Positions 32,922-45,113 of a stretch of DNA of 64,000 nt are shown here, one piece after another. Both the position numbers and the translations under genes were made by a program. Below the pieces are notes generated by a model. It was given only the letters and a program-made list of their open reading frames with translations, was not told the DNA's origin and ran no database searches. The stretch is from Paracyclopina nana (Eukaryota; Arthropoda; Copepoda; Cyclopoida; Cyclopettidae), in assembly GCA_019096065.1 (NCBI GenBank), contig JAGUCH010000002.1, positions 7,390,501-7,454,500 of the forward strand, written 5' to 3'. Numbering within the stretch: the stretch's first letter is position 1; every line of letters starts with the position of its first letter.

Positions 32922-34623
32922 ATGGCACCACAGCTACAACCCTTGACACTGTATCGTCTCAGCCTATCGGCAGCCTCCAATCTTGTAGAGCAGGGCTGCA
33001 CCAACATATTCCTCGAACATGGCTCATATGGTAACAAAGATTGTGTGGACGCCATCGCAGAACTTCAAAGCCACTTGGTGGCATCTTTGCCTCTCACCGT
33101 ATTCGAGCATTTGGCTGAAGACCGAAACTCGAGGACTAGCAGCCAAAACTCGCTGGTTCTCTGGAGCAAGGACCCAAGGATCAAACTGGGTCTTTTCTTG
33201 CATCCCTCCATACGAAAGTTTAATGTCGACGGCAAGGGCAATGAATTGATGCTCATGCAGTCCCATGATGACTTCGGTTCCTCCTCCAACATTGGAGGAT
33301 TAGACGAGTTCTTTTGGTGTGCTCACATCCGCCGGCTAGTCAACCTAGTCCATTTAAACCTCAACTTGATCACGACAGACGAGATCCTTCTCCTCATTGG
33401 CAACTGCTGCCCAAAGCTCGAGGTTGTCAACATTGTCTCCCGGATAAAGCAAGACTACATCCAGCAAGAGTCCATTCCTGGCCAACTTCCACCTGCTGCC
33501 TCCATCTTCCCAGGCATCACGCTCAAGTTTTGCGTCAGCGATGTTGGTCTAGAGGCTCTTCTTAGATGCAAGCTTTTGCGCAAAGTCACCATGAACAAAA
33601 TCACGAATCCAACGAGTATACCTGCCAACAGAAGCATCACTCTGGATGGTGTCCGGAAGCTCGTCCTAGGACTACCTGCACTGGAGTACATCAGTTTCGG
33701 GTCGCTTGGCAAGATCTTCGACAGCGGCTTTGAGGATCATGTAAGTCATTTTAATTTTTCGTTTCCTTTTTTGAAAAACTATTTGCTTCCATATTTAGGC
33801 AAAGCCATTGAAGCTGACACATTTCAATGAACTGGATCCAACATTTGTGAAGATTCCACTTCTTCAAAAACTGTGCCCGCACATTGCTCACTTGTCCTTG
33901 TCAGTTCCAGTGACAATTAACTCAAGTGGAAATATCGACGCAAATGTCACTCCTTGTGTGGCCATCCTCGACGCCCTGGCAAGATCCGAGCTGCCACTGA
34001 AGATCTTGGAGCTGCAGCACTTTCCGTATTGTGACTCTTTTGAGGCCCTCCTTAATTCCAAGGGGGCAAAGCTACAGGAGATTTTATTCAGAGCCATCAG
34101 TCACCTAACTTCAAAGCATCTCGTTTTCATTGGCGAGAAGTGCAAGAATTTGCAAAAGCTACACATTAAAGAGTTGGGTCCTGAGCCAGAAGAAGAGGTC
34201 TTTAACTATACGACTTCTGCAGCCATCCTGAGCAAAAGGCTGTTTTGTGACTTGCAAGTGTTACACATGTCTGGACGTTCGTGGAACCCAAAAGTGGTCT
34301 TGCCCTTAATGCTCATGTCAGCATCCAAGTTGACCAAGCTAAGCCTGCTTAACATGTCATCAAGGATGTCAATGGATCATGCATGGAACAGGGTGCTAGA
34401 AACTAATAAGTTGAGACAGATGGCCTCTATAAGCCTCTATGGAGGCTGCTTTGTGTCCATGGCCCTTGTTCGAAAGCTGACCCTTGAGTGCCCCAAACTA
34501 AGCTTTTTCTCGTTCATCCAGTCAGAAAACATCGACCTGTCTGAGGTGGAGCGCCTAAGGTTGGAAGTGTCGAACAAAAACTTGAACATAAAACTGTGCT
34601 GCTTAGAAATGTTTGAAGTTTAG
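32922..34623 (+). CDS. Leucine-rich-repeat protein, function unknown
   Basis: Exons 32922-33740 and 33799-34623 encode about 547 residues. Irregular leucine-rich repeats of the F-box-LRR/AMN1 kind are visible (LVHLNLNLITTDEILLLIGN, LRKVTMNKITN, LQEILFRAISHLTSKHLVFI, KNLQKLHIKEL, LVRKLTLECPKLSFFSF). I see no F-box, signal peptide or membrane segment. An N-terminal region (YRLSLSAASNLVEQGC) may be a SOCS-box- or F-box-like helix pair, but this is not clear. A TTTGCAG acceptor-like site lies 45 nt before the ATG, inside the PET100 coding sequence, so its mRNA may be made by splicing. Confidence 0.75.
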
Positions 34624-35112
34624 CTCTTGAAAATAAGAATTAAGAGTGAATGCAGTCTAAAAACGGCTTATTTATCATCGGAGACTTTCTTTGAATTGAT
34701 ATCGATTAAAAAATTTTCAGTGAAGTAATCGGAAATTCTATCTTAGATCTAGTCGGACACGATATTATTTAGCTTAGCGGTCCCTCATAGTTTATTTTAT
34801 TATTTAACACATTTTTAAAGAGAGATGATGGGTCGAAAAGTGTCAAACCTTACATTAGTTCTCGTAATTCTAAATTTGAAAGCATTAAGATGCCAATAAA
34901 ATAAGACAATTCTTTTTTTAATTCTGTTACAGCTAGCTTACTCTGTAAAATCATTCATGTTCCAGCAAAAACACTTACATCGATCGATGACATGAATTAA
35001 TCAAACCTCAAAGAATGTTGGTCGACCAGTTAGGGTGGAAACTCAGAAGTAAATAAACATACCAAATATTTAGATTTTAGTGCTATGCGAAATAGAGGCT
35101 TGAATTAGCAGG
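34624..35112. other. Intergenic spacer before MRPL23
   Basis: About 490 bp of AT-rich sequence without a supported gene or repeat. It should contain the 3' end of the leucine-rich-repeat gene and the MRPL23 promoter. Confidence 0.4.
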
Positions 35113-37621
35113 ATGTCTTCTCGATGGTAATGATTTCATTGATTAAATGACTAAATTGCAGATTTATACTCAATGCCCCAAGGTACCCCATTTACTCTCG
35201 AGGAAATCCGCAGTTACGCATTTTTCTGCCAAACTTGTGGATGAAGTTGGTAAAAAATGAGAATGTTAATCTTCCCCCAAACCGTGTGACTTTTCACGTC
35301 TCCCCTCAAATGACAAGGCTGGATGTCAAGAATTATTTAGAGAAAATCTACAATTTGCCAGTTTTGAATGTGAAAACAGTAAACATAACAGGTGCGTATT
35401 TTCCCGCTTATTCAGCAGGTGTAGGAAATATATATTTTTAATGCAAACGAAGTTAGGGGTGAATTTTTTGTTTGGTCCCACCTTTTGTAACAGCCTTATA
35501 TTTTGTCTTTGGTTGGCTTTACTACACTAGGAGCCATTCCATTCAAAGAAAAAAATTTTGTGCTGATTTTACAAATTTCATGCCTACGTAATTTTGTTCC
35601 TTAGGAAAAACTTTCCGATCTCCGTATGGTAAAGGCTCTGAGGATCTCTTCAAAGAGGATGACATAAAAGTTGCATTCGTCACCTTTGTAAGTTGAGCTG
35701 CATTTTAATATCTTCCTGGAACGTGATGAAAGACCACTTGGATCTAAGCTAGATCTTGAATTTTATCTCGCATTAGGCAAAAAGCGACATTTTTTTCAAC
35801 GAAAATGCTTGCTGTTGGTTCTTCAGTTTTAGAAAAATTGTCCTTTGCGCTCAACGCAAGCGTTAAACCATTCAAATATTTGTAGTGTTTTACTTATGTT
35901 GATGGATTCGAACATATCTGATTATTCGAAAAGAACTACGGGGTGTCGAAGTTCATTAGAGCTCTTTTAAAAGCCAATAGATATTTTAAAAAAACCACTC
36001 TCATATGATAATTTATTTGCGATTTTTAAAAAAGGTTAGTTGGGAGCTCACATCAACCTGAGGGGTGCCAGTACTCTGACCTAAAAAGGGGTCCGTTTTA
36101 AAACCTAAGTACTAAGATCTAATGGCGTCTGTTTTGTGACCTAAAGGTGTCGTTTTAACATCTAAATGGAAGATTTGTAAGTAATGTTCACCTGAGTTTT
36201 ACGATCTAAAATCGGGGGCAATCTTTTCAACTCCTAAATTGATGCAAATGTTAGAGTCCTGTTGCTATTGCACTGATGGATGGAAAAACTAGGCCTATGT
36301 ACCGATCACTTTTTGAGGCTATTAGAGTTTTGTGTCCCAACTTTTCACGTCTTCAGCTTCAGCTGATTTTGAACAGGCAAGCAGAGATTCATTTTTGGAA
36401 ATTGTCCCTAACACAAGGGTTTTTGGGTGTAGATTCCACTACACGCAATGTCTGTATTGCAAAATTACAAAAATTGGCCATTAGATCATAAAACAGACCC
36501 CATTAGATTTTAAAACACAGGTATAAAGTTGGCTCCAGCTACTCCGCCTTAGGTATTAAAAATATGTTCTTAGGTCATAAAACGTAAACAGCACGTAGGT
36601 ATTAAAACTTAGGTCTTAGTATGGTTTCCCAACCTGAGGGCTACTGTAACCCAGAAAAAATTGCCCACCCAAAATACATCCATATTCTGAAAGCTTATGC
36701 TCTGGAGGTTCGTATGGCAGTAATTTTAAAATCCTGGCCTAGAGCTTCCCATTAAATAAAAAACTTCTAGCGCCGAAAGCATTGACTTGGTCGAATTTTC
36801 TTTGAGAAGAGATATTGAATTCATGCCATTTGACAAAAAAGAAAACTGCCACCGCTGCATCTCAATTCCAGAGCATCCTAGCAATTTTCTTATGAAATGA
36901 AGAAAGATAGATCGTGCAATTTTAGTGAGGGTACGGAAATACGCAAAATCCGACTTTGTCCATACTTTCGGCGCTAGAAGTTTTTAAAAATTGTATGTAA
37001 TGGGAAGCTCTAGGCCCGGATTTTGAAATTACTACCAAACAGACCCCCCTAGCATAACCTTTCAGAATATGTATTTATTTTGTGGGGGGAATCTTTTCTG
37101 GGTTGCAATAGCCCTCCGGTTAGCGTGAGCTCTTATTAACCAATATACCAAAGCCACAAAGGCCAACGAAAGCCTGATATTCTTCTGAGGCTGTCCCTAA
37201 GGCCAACACAAATTCTATGGTTGATCTTATTCCCTCAGTTGACTTATTCCAGTTCAATTTCAAAGTTCATTCTAAAAACATGACATGTTTCATAAACGCC
37301 GCTGCCTTTCAGGAATTATGAAAAAGATAGCTAGGGCATTAGATCATGAAAAAGATAGCTAGGGCATTAGATCAGATAGCTGGCCCAGTCACCATACAGC
37401 GTCCATTAAAGGCATCTAGTGATTTTGACAATTTAGTTCACTTCTTGCAGCCTAAGCACATAAAGGCAGAATATCCCGATGTCACAGTTGGAGACGACGA
37501 TGCTAAGGCTACACTGAAGAAAACAGATGAGCAAGTTAATGAAATGAAGCTTAAGTATCTTCATGAGACCGGACTTTCAGGGGGAAGAAGACAAGGAGCT
37601 CCAAGTTTTTTTGGCTTATAA
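35113..37621 (+). CDS. MRPL23: Mitochondrial ribosomal protein uL23m
   Basis: Component of the mitochondrial large ribosomal subunit. Exons: 35113-35126, 35183-35391, 35605-35687 and a last exon ending at 37621. The first two join as MSSRWYPIYSRGNPQLRIFL, closely matching insect MRPL23 and fixing the 35183 acceptor, even though an earlier AG exists. MTRLDVKNYLEKIYNLPV is the conserved L23 core and the end RQGAPSFFGL fits the family's W/F-F-G-L tail. The acceptor of the last exon is uncertain: 37376 and 37400 both keep frame, while the AG at 37312 does not. A further small exon could be missing. The 1.7-kb last intron holds nested transposons and a 28-bp tandem duplication at its 3' edge. Confidence 0.85.
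36034..37141. mobile_element. Foldback element with arms of about 145-170 bp, split by an insertion
   Basis: Left arm (36034-36060 plus about 36637-36790) and right arm (about 36975-37141) are long imperfect reverse complements. Shared words include GAGCTCAC near the tips, CTTCTAGCGCCGAAAG / CTTTCGGCGCTAGAAG at the inner ends and CCTAGAGCTTCCCATT in between. The left arm is interrupted by about 580 bp. Without the insert the element is about 530 bp. It lies in the last intron of MRPL23. No coding content. Confidence 0.8.
36061..36636. mobile_element. TIR element inserted in the left arm of the foldback element
   Basis: The insertion is flanked by the direct repeat CAACCTGAGGG (about 36053-36063 and 36635-36645; borders ambiguous by a few bases). 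The right arm of the host element has the matching sequence once (CCCTCCGGTTAG). Inside the borders the ends are loosely inverted (GGGGTGCCAGTACTCTGACC versus the reverse complement of AGACCTAAG...). The interior has many TTTTAAAACCTAAGT / TTAGGTCATAAAA words in both orientations. The duplication length (8-11 bp) does not decide the superfamily; hAT-like or P-like are possible. Confidence 0.75.
37318..37373. repeat. Perfect 28-bp tandem duplication at the last MRPL23 exon border
   Basis: The unit starting ATGAAAAAGATAGCTAGGGC is present twice in tandem without a mismatch (37318-37345 and 37346-37373). Because 28 is not a multiple of three, including it in the exon would break the frame. It therefore probably lies in the intron, just before the splice acceptor. 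Confidence 0.9.
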
Positions 37622-37779
37622 TTCAATCTGAACAACAGCAAAGTAGATAAAAAATCATGTGAGTAGAAACATTTTTTGTCACATACCCAATATAGAAGCA
37701 CTCGGTTTTCGCTCATTCGTGAATCGTTTGAATTATTGCATAATTTATTTACATTATTGAAGTATTTTTCTCCTGAGAC

Positions 37780-40700
37780 TTAACCACCAATGCCTTCATC
37801 ATAGAAATCAGGCTCATGCGATTCGTCCTTGATGATTGAGCCAGCATGGTGCCCATCAAGCTAAAAGAAAACGAAAATTTTGCGATTATGCTTTTTATCC
37901 TGGCAAAGTTTTTGCACTCACAGCTTCCAATTCTGCTGGAGTAAAGATGTACTTGAGTAGCATCCTATAGGGAACCATAGCCACTACAAAAAACGGAAAT
38001 GCTAGCGAAATTGGGGACGACTTGACCACCCAAAGGACTATGAATCCCAACACCTGGAGCACCGTAAAAAGGTGCATTTTCCAAGTCTTCACAAGCTTGA
38101 CATAGCTGATATTGCTGGGGTGGTACTTGACTGGCTTGAACATGAGGAAGATCCTGTCGAAGAGTTGCATCCCAGGAATGGAAGAGAAGCCCATGTAGAA
38201 GAAAACTCCAAAGAGCACAGAGAATGGCACCAACTTCAAAATTGGCGAAAGCAGCACTGAAAATCCAATTAGGGCATACACCACCATCCCTGAAAGCCTT
38301 TGGTCTTTAACTTCCAAAACCTTCGGAGACTCTCCTGGGGCATGTGTAGTCGACATAACTGTCAAGGCTGAGATGTGAGCCACTGCCCTGACCGTTGCAG
38401 CACAAATCCATGGCCCTCCAAAGAAGGCACCGATGCAATTACCAATAGAAAGAATAATTATGTCCAAATGGAGACCAGCTCCTTTGGCTGTTGCCTTTTC
38501 CATCATGAGCAGCTCACAAACGCTGGTCTCAACAAAGATCAGCAAGTAAAGCAACGCTCCAGGAATAACCGAGGCAAATGGGACCCATATTGGCATTGGT
38601 ATCTTATCTCCAAGAGGATTGATTGGCCAGCCTCGGAGCTTGGGGTTGGTCACGTCCAGCCCATCCGGAACATTTAGCTTTTCAGTGTAAATGTCGGGAT
38701 AAGCCATGGCCACTCCTGACATGATCACGATGGCAATTGGGACACCAAAATCGCCCAAGGCTCTGCGCACCTGAAATATGTTTAAGAGCATTTGCCAATT
38801 CCTCAAAAATGTCAACTTGACATTTTTCTACTCACAGTTCTTCCAAAGAAGGTGCCGTTCCTGATGTTTTTGAGCTCCCAAGCTATATACAGGGTGCCAA
38901 GGCAAAGAATAAGGGTTAACATCGCGGTGTTGGGCTCATCATGAGGGTGATCATCATGGTGCATGGTCTCATTACTGGAGTGGTCAAGATAAAATGGTAG
39001 GAAAGTGCCATTGCCTTTGTTCTCCTCAAACTCTTGGAAGTCTTCCAAAACCTCATAGACGGTGTCATTGCAATACCCTTCTTTCGGCAAAATCCTCTGT
39101 TTCTTGAAAACTTTGGCTAGCTTAACACTGGCTTCGTAAATGTAGATGATGGCAATCAAAGCTTTGAAAATCTCCTTGGTGAACTTTGTAAAATACTTGA
39201 TCAGAATCGAGCCTTGGAAGAAAGCTACAAGCAAGCTGATTATAAGCATCCAAATTCCAATCCAACATCTCCATGCAAGAAACTCTATGTCTTGGCCGGC
39301 AAATTTCATTAATGCTTCGTCAAAAAGAAGAATTGGTCCAGTGACACCAACAATGATAAGGGGCATTCCTGAGAAGACCACAAAGAGCACACCCGCTAAG
39401 CAAGACGTAATAAGAGTCTCAGGAATGCCAATTAGCTCTCCTGTTTTCTCAGCTAAAAGATTGATTTGATGTGGGCACAATTAAAGAAAGCGCGAGATAG
39501 AGCAATTACCATAGAGACCACCAAATGCAATGGCTCCAGATAAGGCTGCGAAGTAGATGAAGATGGATGCAGCCACACATTGCGCATTGAGGCCATCAGT
39601 AATGTCGGATAAGTAATGCTTGTACCTCTTCCTTATGTCATTGTAGACACCACCAAAGAAGTATGGAGATTTCACGAATGGTCCGGACTCATCATGATGG
39701 TCATCCTTTTCGGAGCTTTTCTCTACGATTTCCTTTGCATCCTCGCCTTCCATCGCTTCGATGGCGGCCGCTTTTCTTTCCTGCTTCCTTTGCCTCATCT
39801 TGTAGATTTCGCTCATGCTCAAGAGATTTTTTCTTGCCCAGTCTCCTGGAGGTAAGACAATGGAGTCGTCCAAGAACTCATTGATGGCACCTAGAATCTC
39901 ATTTCGATCATCCGCAGAGTATACAACCTCTTGGAAATCCTAGAAAAAGAGCAGAAATATTCCTCGGGCCCTTGAAAGGCAGGAATTTCATAAGGTACCT
40001 TATTTGACATCAGCGTTGAAAAAGACCGGCCCACTTGGTAATGGTCCATGATTGGCCATGGATCAGGAGTGAAGACCAGAATGAGAAATCTGAGTGGAAG
40101 TGGCACTTCCATTGCATTGGTCATCACTGTTGCCTCTGACAGCCTTACAAAGGCCACAATAGGCTCACTCAAGTACTCTCTGGCTCCACAGAGTGTGAGG
40201 CAGCCCTCAGAGTCCTCTGGCATCCTCATCATGATGGTTGGCAACTTGCCACCCATCCTGTCAATTTCGTGTGCAATTGAAGCCTGCCTATCATATGTAG
40301 GTGGCTTCAAGGTGCCGGTGCTGGTGTTACCAAAGTCATTGTCAAAAGCAGGGTTATCGTGACCGGAGTAATGCTCATAAATGCTTGTCCTCCTGCTGAA
40401 GTCAAATATGCTTGGCTTCCTCGCGTGGTCACTCAATCCGCTCTAGAATTGATAACACTGCTTCAAAGCACCTTCATTTGACGAAGAAAAAAATACCCCA
40501 ATTGATGCCCTGCTAAAATTTCTTCTGATGTCTCCGTAGCTTCTAAAGCCGCCATCGACATACTTGTGGTGGCTCAGTAAAACTCGCAGAAACTCGGAGG
40601 AAAGTTCATCCTCCAATAGTCCAGCAAAGTGCAACTCTTGAGTGACTTTGTACAGCAAGTTTGGCATATCCCTTGCATCGACATCCAGCAAAACGAGTCC

Positions 40701-41665
40701 TGTAGAATGGATGCCACATTTAAAATAGCAATTATCTACCATAATCATGCGCCGATCTGACCTCTTTCCAAGTGAATACGAACGTTAAGCAATGAGTGGA
40801 AGCTCAGAGAGGAAACATGAGGTTTGCCCCACTTTTCAGAGCCCTCCTCCCTGCATTCCTCGTATTTAATCCACCTGGACTGCTCAATGAACTCATCCCC
40901 AATCAACTCATCCATCTCCACAAAAAGATTGTGTGGGGTCATATGATCAAAATGCTCATCATTGTAGAGTGTGGTGGCAATCTTGTCGTCCAATCCATTC
41001 TTATGGCCCTTGATGTTGATCACACTTTCCCTCCTATTTTCAGCTGTCTTGAGCACATCCAAGACTCTCATAGGGTTTTTGGCACTGCGGTCAACCTTTG
41101 AGACGGATCCCTCTTCAATATTGGGCAAAGCCTGGTGCGGCTTTGCTGTGCCTTGCTTTTTGCCTGAAATTGTTGGGAGATTTGTATCACATGTTGGCTT
41201 TGTTTGAGGACGCACAAGTTGGTGCTTACCGTGTTCATGAGAGGTGGACCTGTTGTAGGGTCTTGCTGATAGATTAGATGCACTGCCGTGGGCATCGTTT
41301 TCATCCTGCTCGTTTGCAGATGGAAGTGCCATGCTTTTCCTTCTTTCCTCGTAGATTCTGCCAAACTCATTCTGCAGAGCTTTTTCATACTGCAAATGAA
41401 CATATCTAAGCTATTAAACTTGCATGCTAACAGACATGTGAGTTAGGGATCGCCTAGCTCTCATTTATGGCATAGTATCAACATGGTGAATTTATTGAGT
41501 TACAACTCATTAAATTAAAAAATTCAATGAAAGTTCCTTTTGATTAAAACCTGCTTATTTTTTTAAATTATGCCGAATGCCTCGAAAAAGTAAGTAGGAA
41601 TATCTTACATCTTGCACCGATCTCCTTCGGCTGTTGTCGTGATGTTTTTCCTCTGGGTCCGACAT
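37780..41665 (-). CDS. SLC4-family anion (chloride/bicarbonate) exchanger
   Basis: A plasma-membrane bicarbonate transporter of the band-3 superfamily, about 1102 residues. Exons on the minus strand: 41665-41609, 41389-40762, 40699-40497, 40442-39999, 39939-39510, 39452-38836, 38770-37922, 37860-37780. The cytosolic domain has the SLC4 hallmarks HNLFVEMDELIGDEF, WIKYEECREEGSEKWGKPHV and SIVLPPGDW. The transmembrane part begins at GLNAQCVAASIFIYFAALSG. The segment YLLIFVETSVCEL keeps the Glu found in AE1-3 exchangers, where Na+-coupled NBCs have Asp. Together with ALGDFGVPIAIVIM this favours an electroneutral chloride/bicarbonate exchanger. The loop with NGTF and NETMHH offers N-glycosylation sites. 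The cytosolic tail is short (SHEPDFYDEGIGG). Confidence 0.95.
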
Positions 41666-43984
41666 TTTGTTGCTCGCTGGTCAAGAGCTGAATGATTACA
41701 GGCCAAGTGATGCTCGGAGCTTTTATGAACTGACTAACCTGCCGCAAGTCTTGACTTTTCGAAGCTCACTTGGATGAGTTGCTTGCGGCGTAAAATCTGG
41801 TTTTAGCGGTTCCTGCTATTATTGACGATGCTCGCCTCGCATCCCTGCACTACCTAAAAAGCAAATGTGATCGCACAGCGCCTCATTAATTCCTGGCCTT
41901 GCGGGTTTTTTCCTAAATGCTCTCTTTGCGACTTAATTCAGCCTAATTAAGGCTTCCGCAAAACAATCTGAAGTATATAATTAACTATATTCAAAAGTGT
42001 GTCAAATAAATTTTCCAATCACTAAACATTGAAATCGTGCTGTCAGGGGGATTTCATTAGAAGGCTTCCTGTATTTGCTAGCTCTACCTAACCGCAATCA
42101 AACAGTATTTACGTTCACCTAGGTTTTAATGAATCATGGGGGTTGAGAATCAACCTTATCTCAAAATGTCAAAACGTCTTCTGTTTTGATCTCTAAATTA
42201 GGGATTCGATTCCTAATTGATGTTTGATCCCTCGAATACATACATGCACCTGACCATTTGCAGAAGACGAAAACCTGTTCTTTCGATAACTATATTTGCT
42301 GCCGCATTCGTATTTATGTATACATATGTAGCAGCAATGCAATTTGCTTAAAATAGTATATGTTGCGAATTTTTTATTGCATGTCAGCCTTGATGAACTG
42401 AATTTCTGGTGGTAATTGCTGAATTAGAACAGCCTTTTAGCATTCCAAGCATAATTGAATTCTATAGCAGAAAATCCAATGCACAAGGGCAATTTTTGCC
42501 ATACACTAATGACTTTATTTGAGTACCCTCTAGCGAATGAGCATTTTTCATTCTTCTATTTGAAGGCTACGTTCGACACAATAAGTAGAGCCTATAATAA
42601 TGCAAAGTACAGCATCAGGTTCTTTATTTGCCCAACAATCTACCAGTTCTAAGCGGTTATTTTCATATTGGCAGTCAAGTCCCTATGTTTTGTCCTCGCA
42701 TCTTGAGATTTCTTTAGCCGCCATTGTCATTTGCTCGCAAAGCCTCAGAAAATGGATACATGTCCGCAAAGTTGAATTATTTCATAATCCCGCGATATCA
42801 GTCTTGCTTGGCAACTTGGTGCTTCAAACGCATATCCAATCCCACTATCGCGTTTTCAGGCAGAAGGTTTTTTCCGCTATTAAAAAGGTCTTCAAAATTG
42901 GAAGCACTCAAGCAGTACTTTTACTTGCTCTTACCTGCTCAAACTAGATGATTGAATATTATTTGCTTTGACACAGAGTGCAAAACATCATGATCCTAAT
43001 TTTGGCTGTTTCGTGACTCTGAGCCGGCTAATACAAGGTATGTCAGCTCATAATCCAGGTTGCAACCAGTTTTGACAAACAATTTACAAACAAATAAATG
43101 CCAAAGATTGACCTTAAGTGAAATTGAGGCCAATTAAAGAACAAAGTTGGCTTGATAAGAGTGAAACATTTCGATTGGCATGTTAAATGCGCGAACCTCA
43201 GGAGAAGTCAGCAATTCAATGGGTTATTTCCAAAACTCGAGTCACTCATACCAGATGCCGCGATCTAATTTTGGCAGCCTGATCTTTATCAGGGAGAAAA
43301 GATAATTGCCCTAAACTAGTTACACGTGTTAGATTAGTCACGGAGCAGGTTTGATTAAGCGTCAATCGGATAACAAAAATTACCACATCATTACAATTGA
43401 AACTAGTTATAATAGGTACCATTAAAACTGAGGCTGATTATAAGTTGTTATCAAGAGTGATGGTTAAAATACTCTCCTCAACGAGCCATTTTCAGAGGCT
43501 ATTTTCCCTCCACCGAGTTTGGCTTCAGTTTTTGGGTGCAACGATTTAATGGGGCTTCACTGGCTTGCGTTGGAGAACATGCATGTACTTAAGATAACAT
43601 TCCATGGCCATTGAAAACTTGTTCAAATTTAAATATTGTGGTGATTTTTCCAGATACTGGAAGTTTAGAGTCATTCATAGAAATTTTAAAGGCCCAAATT
43701 CAGCGTCACAACTTCAACTAGATTTTGTTACGTAAGTCAGTGTACAATAGTATGAAAATTAGAAATTCTGGCTCATGGCTAGAGCATTGATTGCTTTTTC
43801 AGTGGGTAAATATTGCCCAAGAGAGGCCTCTAGATAGATTGCCTATGCGCAATTATTGTTTTGGGAATTGGGGTAATTGCCAGTATACTTTTAAAAGTTT
43901 TTTTCACTACATCCGCCCAATCAATACTTTTGACCAGCTAAGCTAATTTTCATAGCGGTAACTCCAGTAGTAGTCGGTTTCTAA
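41666..43984. other. Intergenic spacer, nothing recognised
   Basis: About 2.3 kb of AT-rich DNA upstream of the anion exchanger and of the secreted-protein gene, which are divergent. Open frames here are short and lack domains. I saw no terminal repeats or RNA genes. Confidence 0.4.
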
Positions 43985-45068
43985 ATGAAAGCTAATCACA
44001 AAATGCTCGTAATTGTGGCTGTAGTTTTTCTGCTCGTCGACAATCTAAGAGCTACAGCTGTGACAACATATCCAAGCTACTTTTATGAAAGCTCAGCTCT
44101 GTTCTCTTCTGGGTACATGGATCCTACTGCTGCATTGACCAATAGTGAGTAGAATGAAAATGTCTATAAAAATATAGCTTGGTCATAAACAACGATTTAG
44201 GCAAGACGATCGCCACTTCTTCTATTGATGCTTGTTCAGTTTATTGTGTATCAAACTTGCAAGAAGGCTGCAATGTGTATGCTTATTCGAATGGAGACTG
44301 CTTAATAGGGCACCTTGATGATGCGGATAAAATAACCAAAACTGAAATCGCCGACTTTGTCCGAGTCAAATTTGATCCCAGCGTTACGCTAAGAAAGCTA
44401 AGAAGAGTAATACCGCGTAAGCTACTTTCTCATCCATTGCTGGAAACTATGACTATCTTACTATACAGCCTGAGTCGTCAAATACTTGACACTTTCAATC
44501 TAAAAGTTTTTGTAATGTGTAAAGTATTTGACGACTCAGGCTGTATATCATGCCTCAATTAGTTGATCTTGAAAGTTATGATGATGATGCATTTTCTGGG
44601 CAACTTCAATTCACGTTACGAACCGTATCTGTGTATCTCAATGATGGCTTGGCCTCTACACATTTCATCACTTACGCTGGAGGAACTTCAGGCTTCGAAA
44701 AGGTCTTCATTAGATTCCTTTTTTACCAATCTTACATCTTTCAAAGAGTTGAGATCAGCTATTTGGATCCAGCTTCGCTCAAGGATGTGGACGTAACAAG
44801 TTTCTGGCTAATAAGAAAGCTGTTAACTCCAATATCGATTCTGTATCAGGTATCAGTTGGCGACGTGCCTGTTGCTGTGGACAATACTGGAATATCCGTC
44901 AGCGTGCTGCATAATACATTTTGCGACAAAAAGAGGGGACTACCTACGAGATTGCCCGTAGTTTTTGATTGCAAAAAGGGAACAAAGGGAACATCAGTCG
45001 TCGTACAAAAGGTCGTGGGTACTGGTGCCCTTGGCATATCTGAGGCCACATTTATTGTCAATGCGTAA
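43985..45068 (+). CDS. Secreted protein with Cys-rich N-terminal module and discoidin/fucolectin-like C-terminal domain
   Basis: Exons 43985-44144, 44201-44416 and 44563-45068, about 293 residues. The N-terminus (MLVIVAVVFLLVDNLRATA) is a signal peptide. The second exon holds a compact cysteine module (DACSVYCVSNLQEGCNVYAY, NGDCLIG) that resembles a PAN/apple fold. The third exon has a beta-sandwich pattern: GLASTHFITYAGG, VEISYLDPA, and then NTFCDKKRG and VVFDCKKGTKGTSVVVQKV. Its last part matches the Cys-x-n-F-x-C...G-x-x-V-x-I-Q signature of F5/8-C and fucolectin domains. Sugar or membrane binding outside the cell is plausible but inferred. A further small intron in exon 3 cannot be excluded. 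I do not recognise a named orthologue. Confidence 0.65.
44462..44547. repeat. Perfect 26-bp inverted repeat inside a short intron
   Basis: TATACAGCCTGAGTCGTCAA and six more bases (44462-44487) are exactly reversed at 44522-44547 with a 34-nt loop. The hairpin fills most of the 146-bp intron 44417-44562 of the secreted-protein gene and ends 15 nt before the acceptor. In the transcript it would bring donor and acceptor together. Confidence 0.9.
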
Positions 45069-45113
45069 CAATTTCATCAAAATTCATGCAAAATTCAATC
45101 GTCGTTGTTTCAT

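Noticed and set aside
42455-42951. Overlapping open frames in the spacer upstream of the anion exchanger
   Set aside because: Short, low-complexity in composition, no splice signals that link them to other exons and no family match.
44462-44547. microRNA precursor
   Set aside because: The arms are perfectly complementary over 26 bp with a large loop, unlike typical animal pre-miRNAs with bulges. Without small-RNA data a foldback origin is equally likely.
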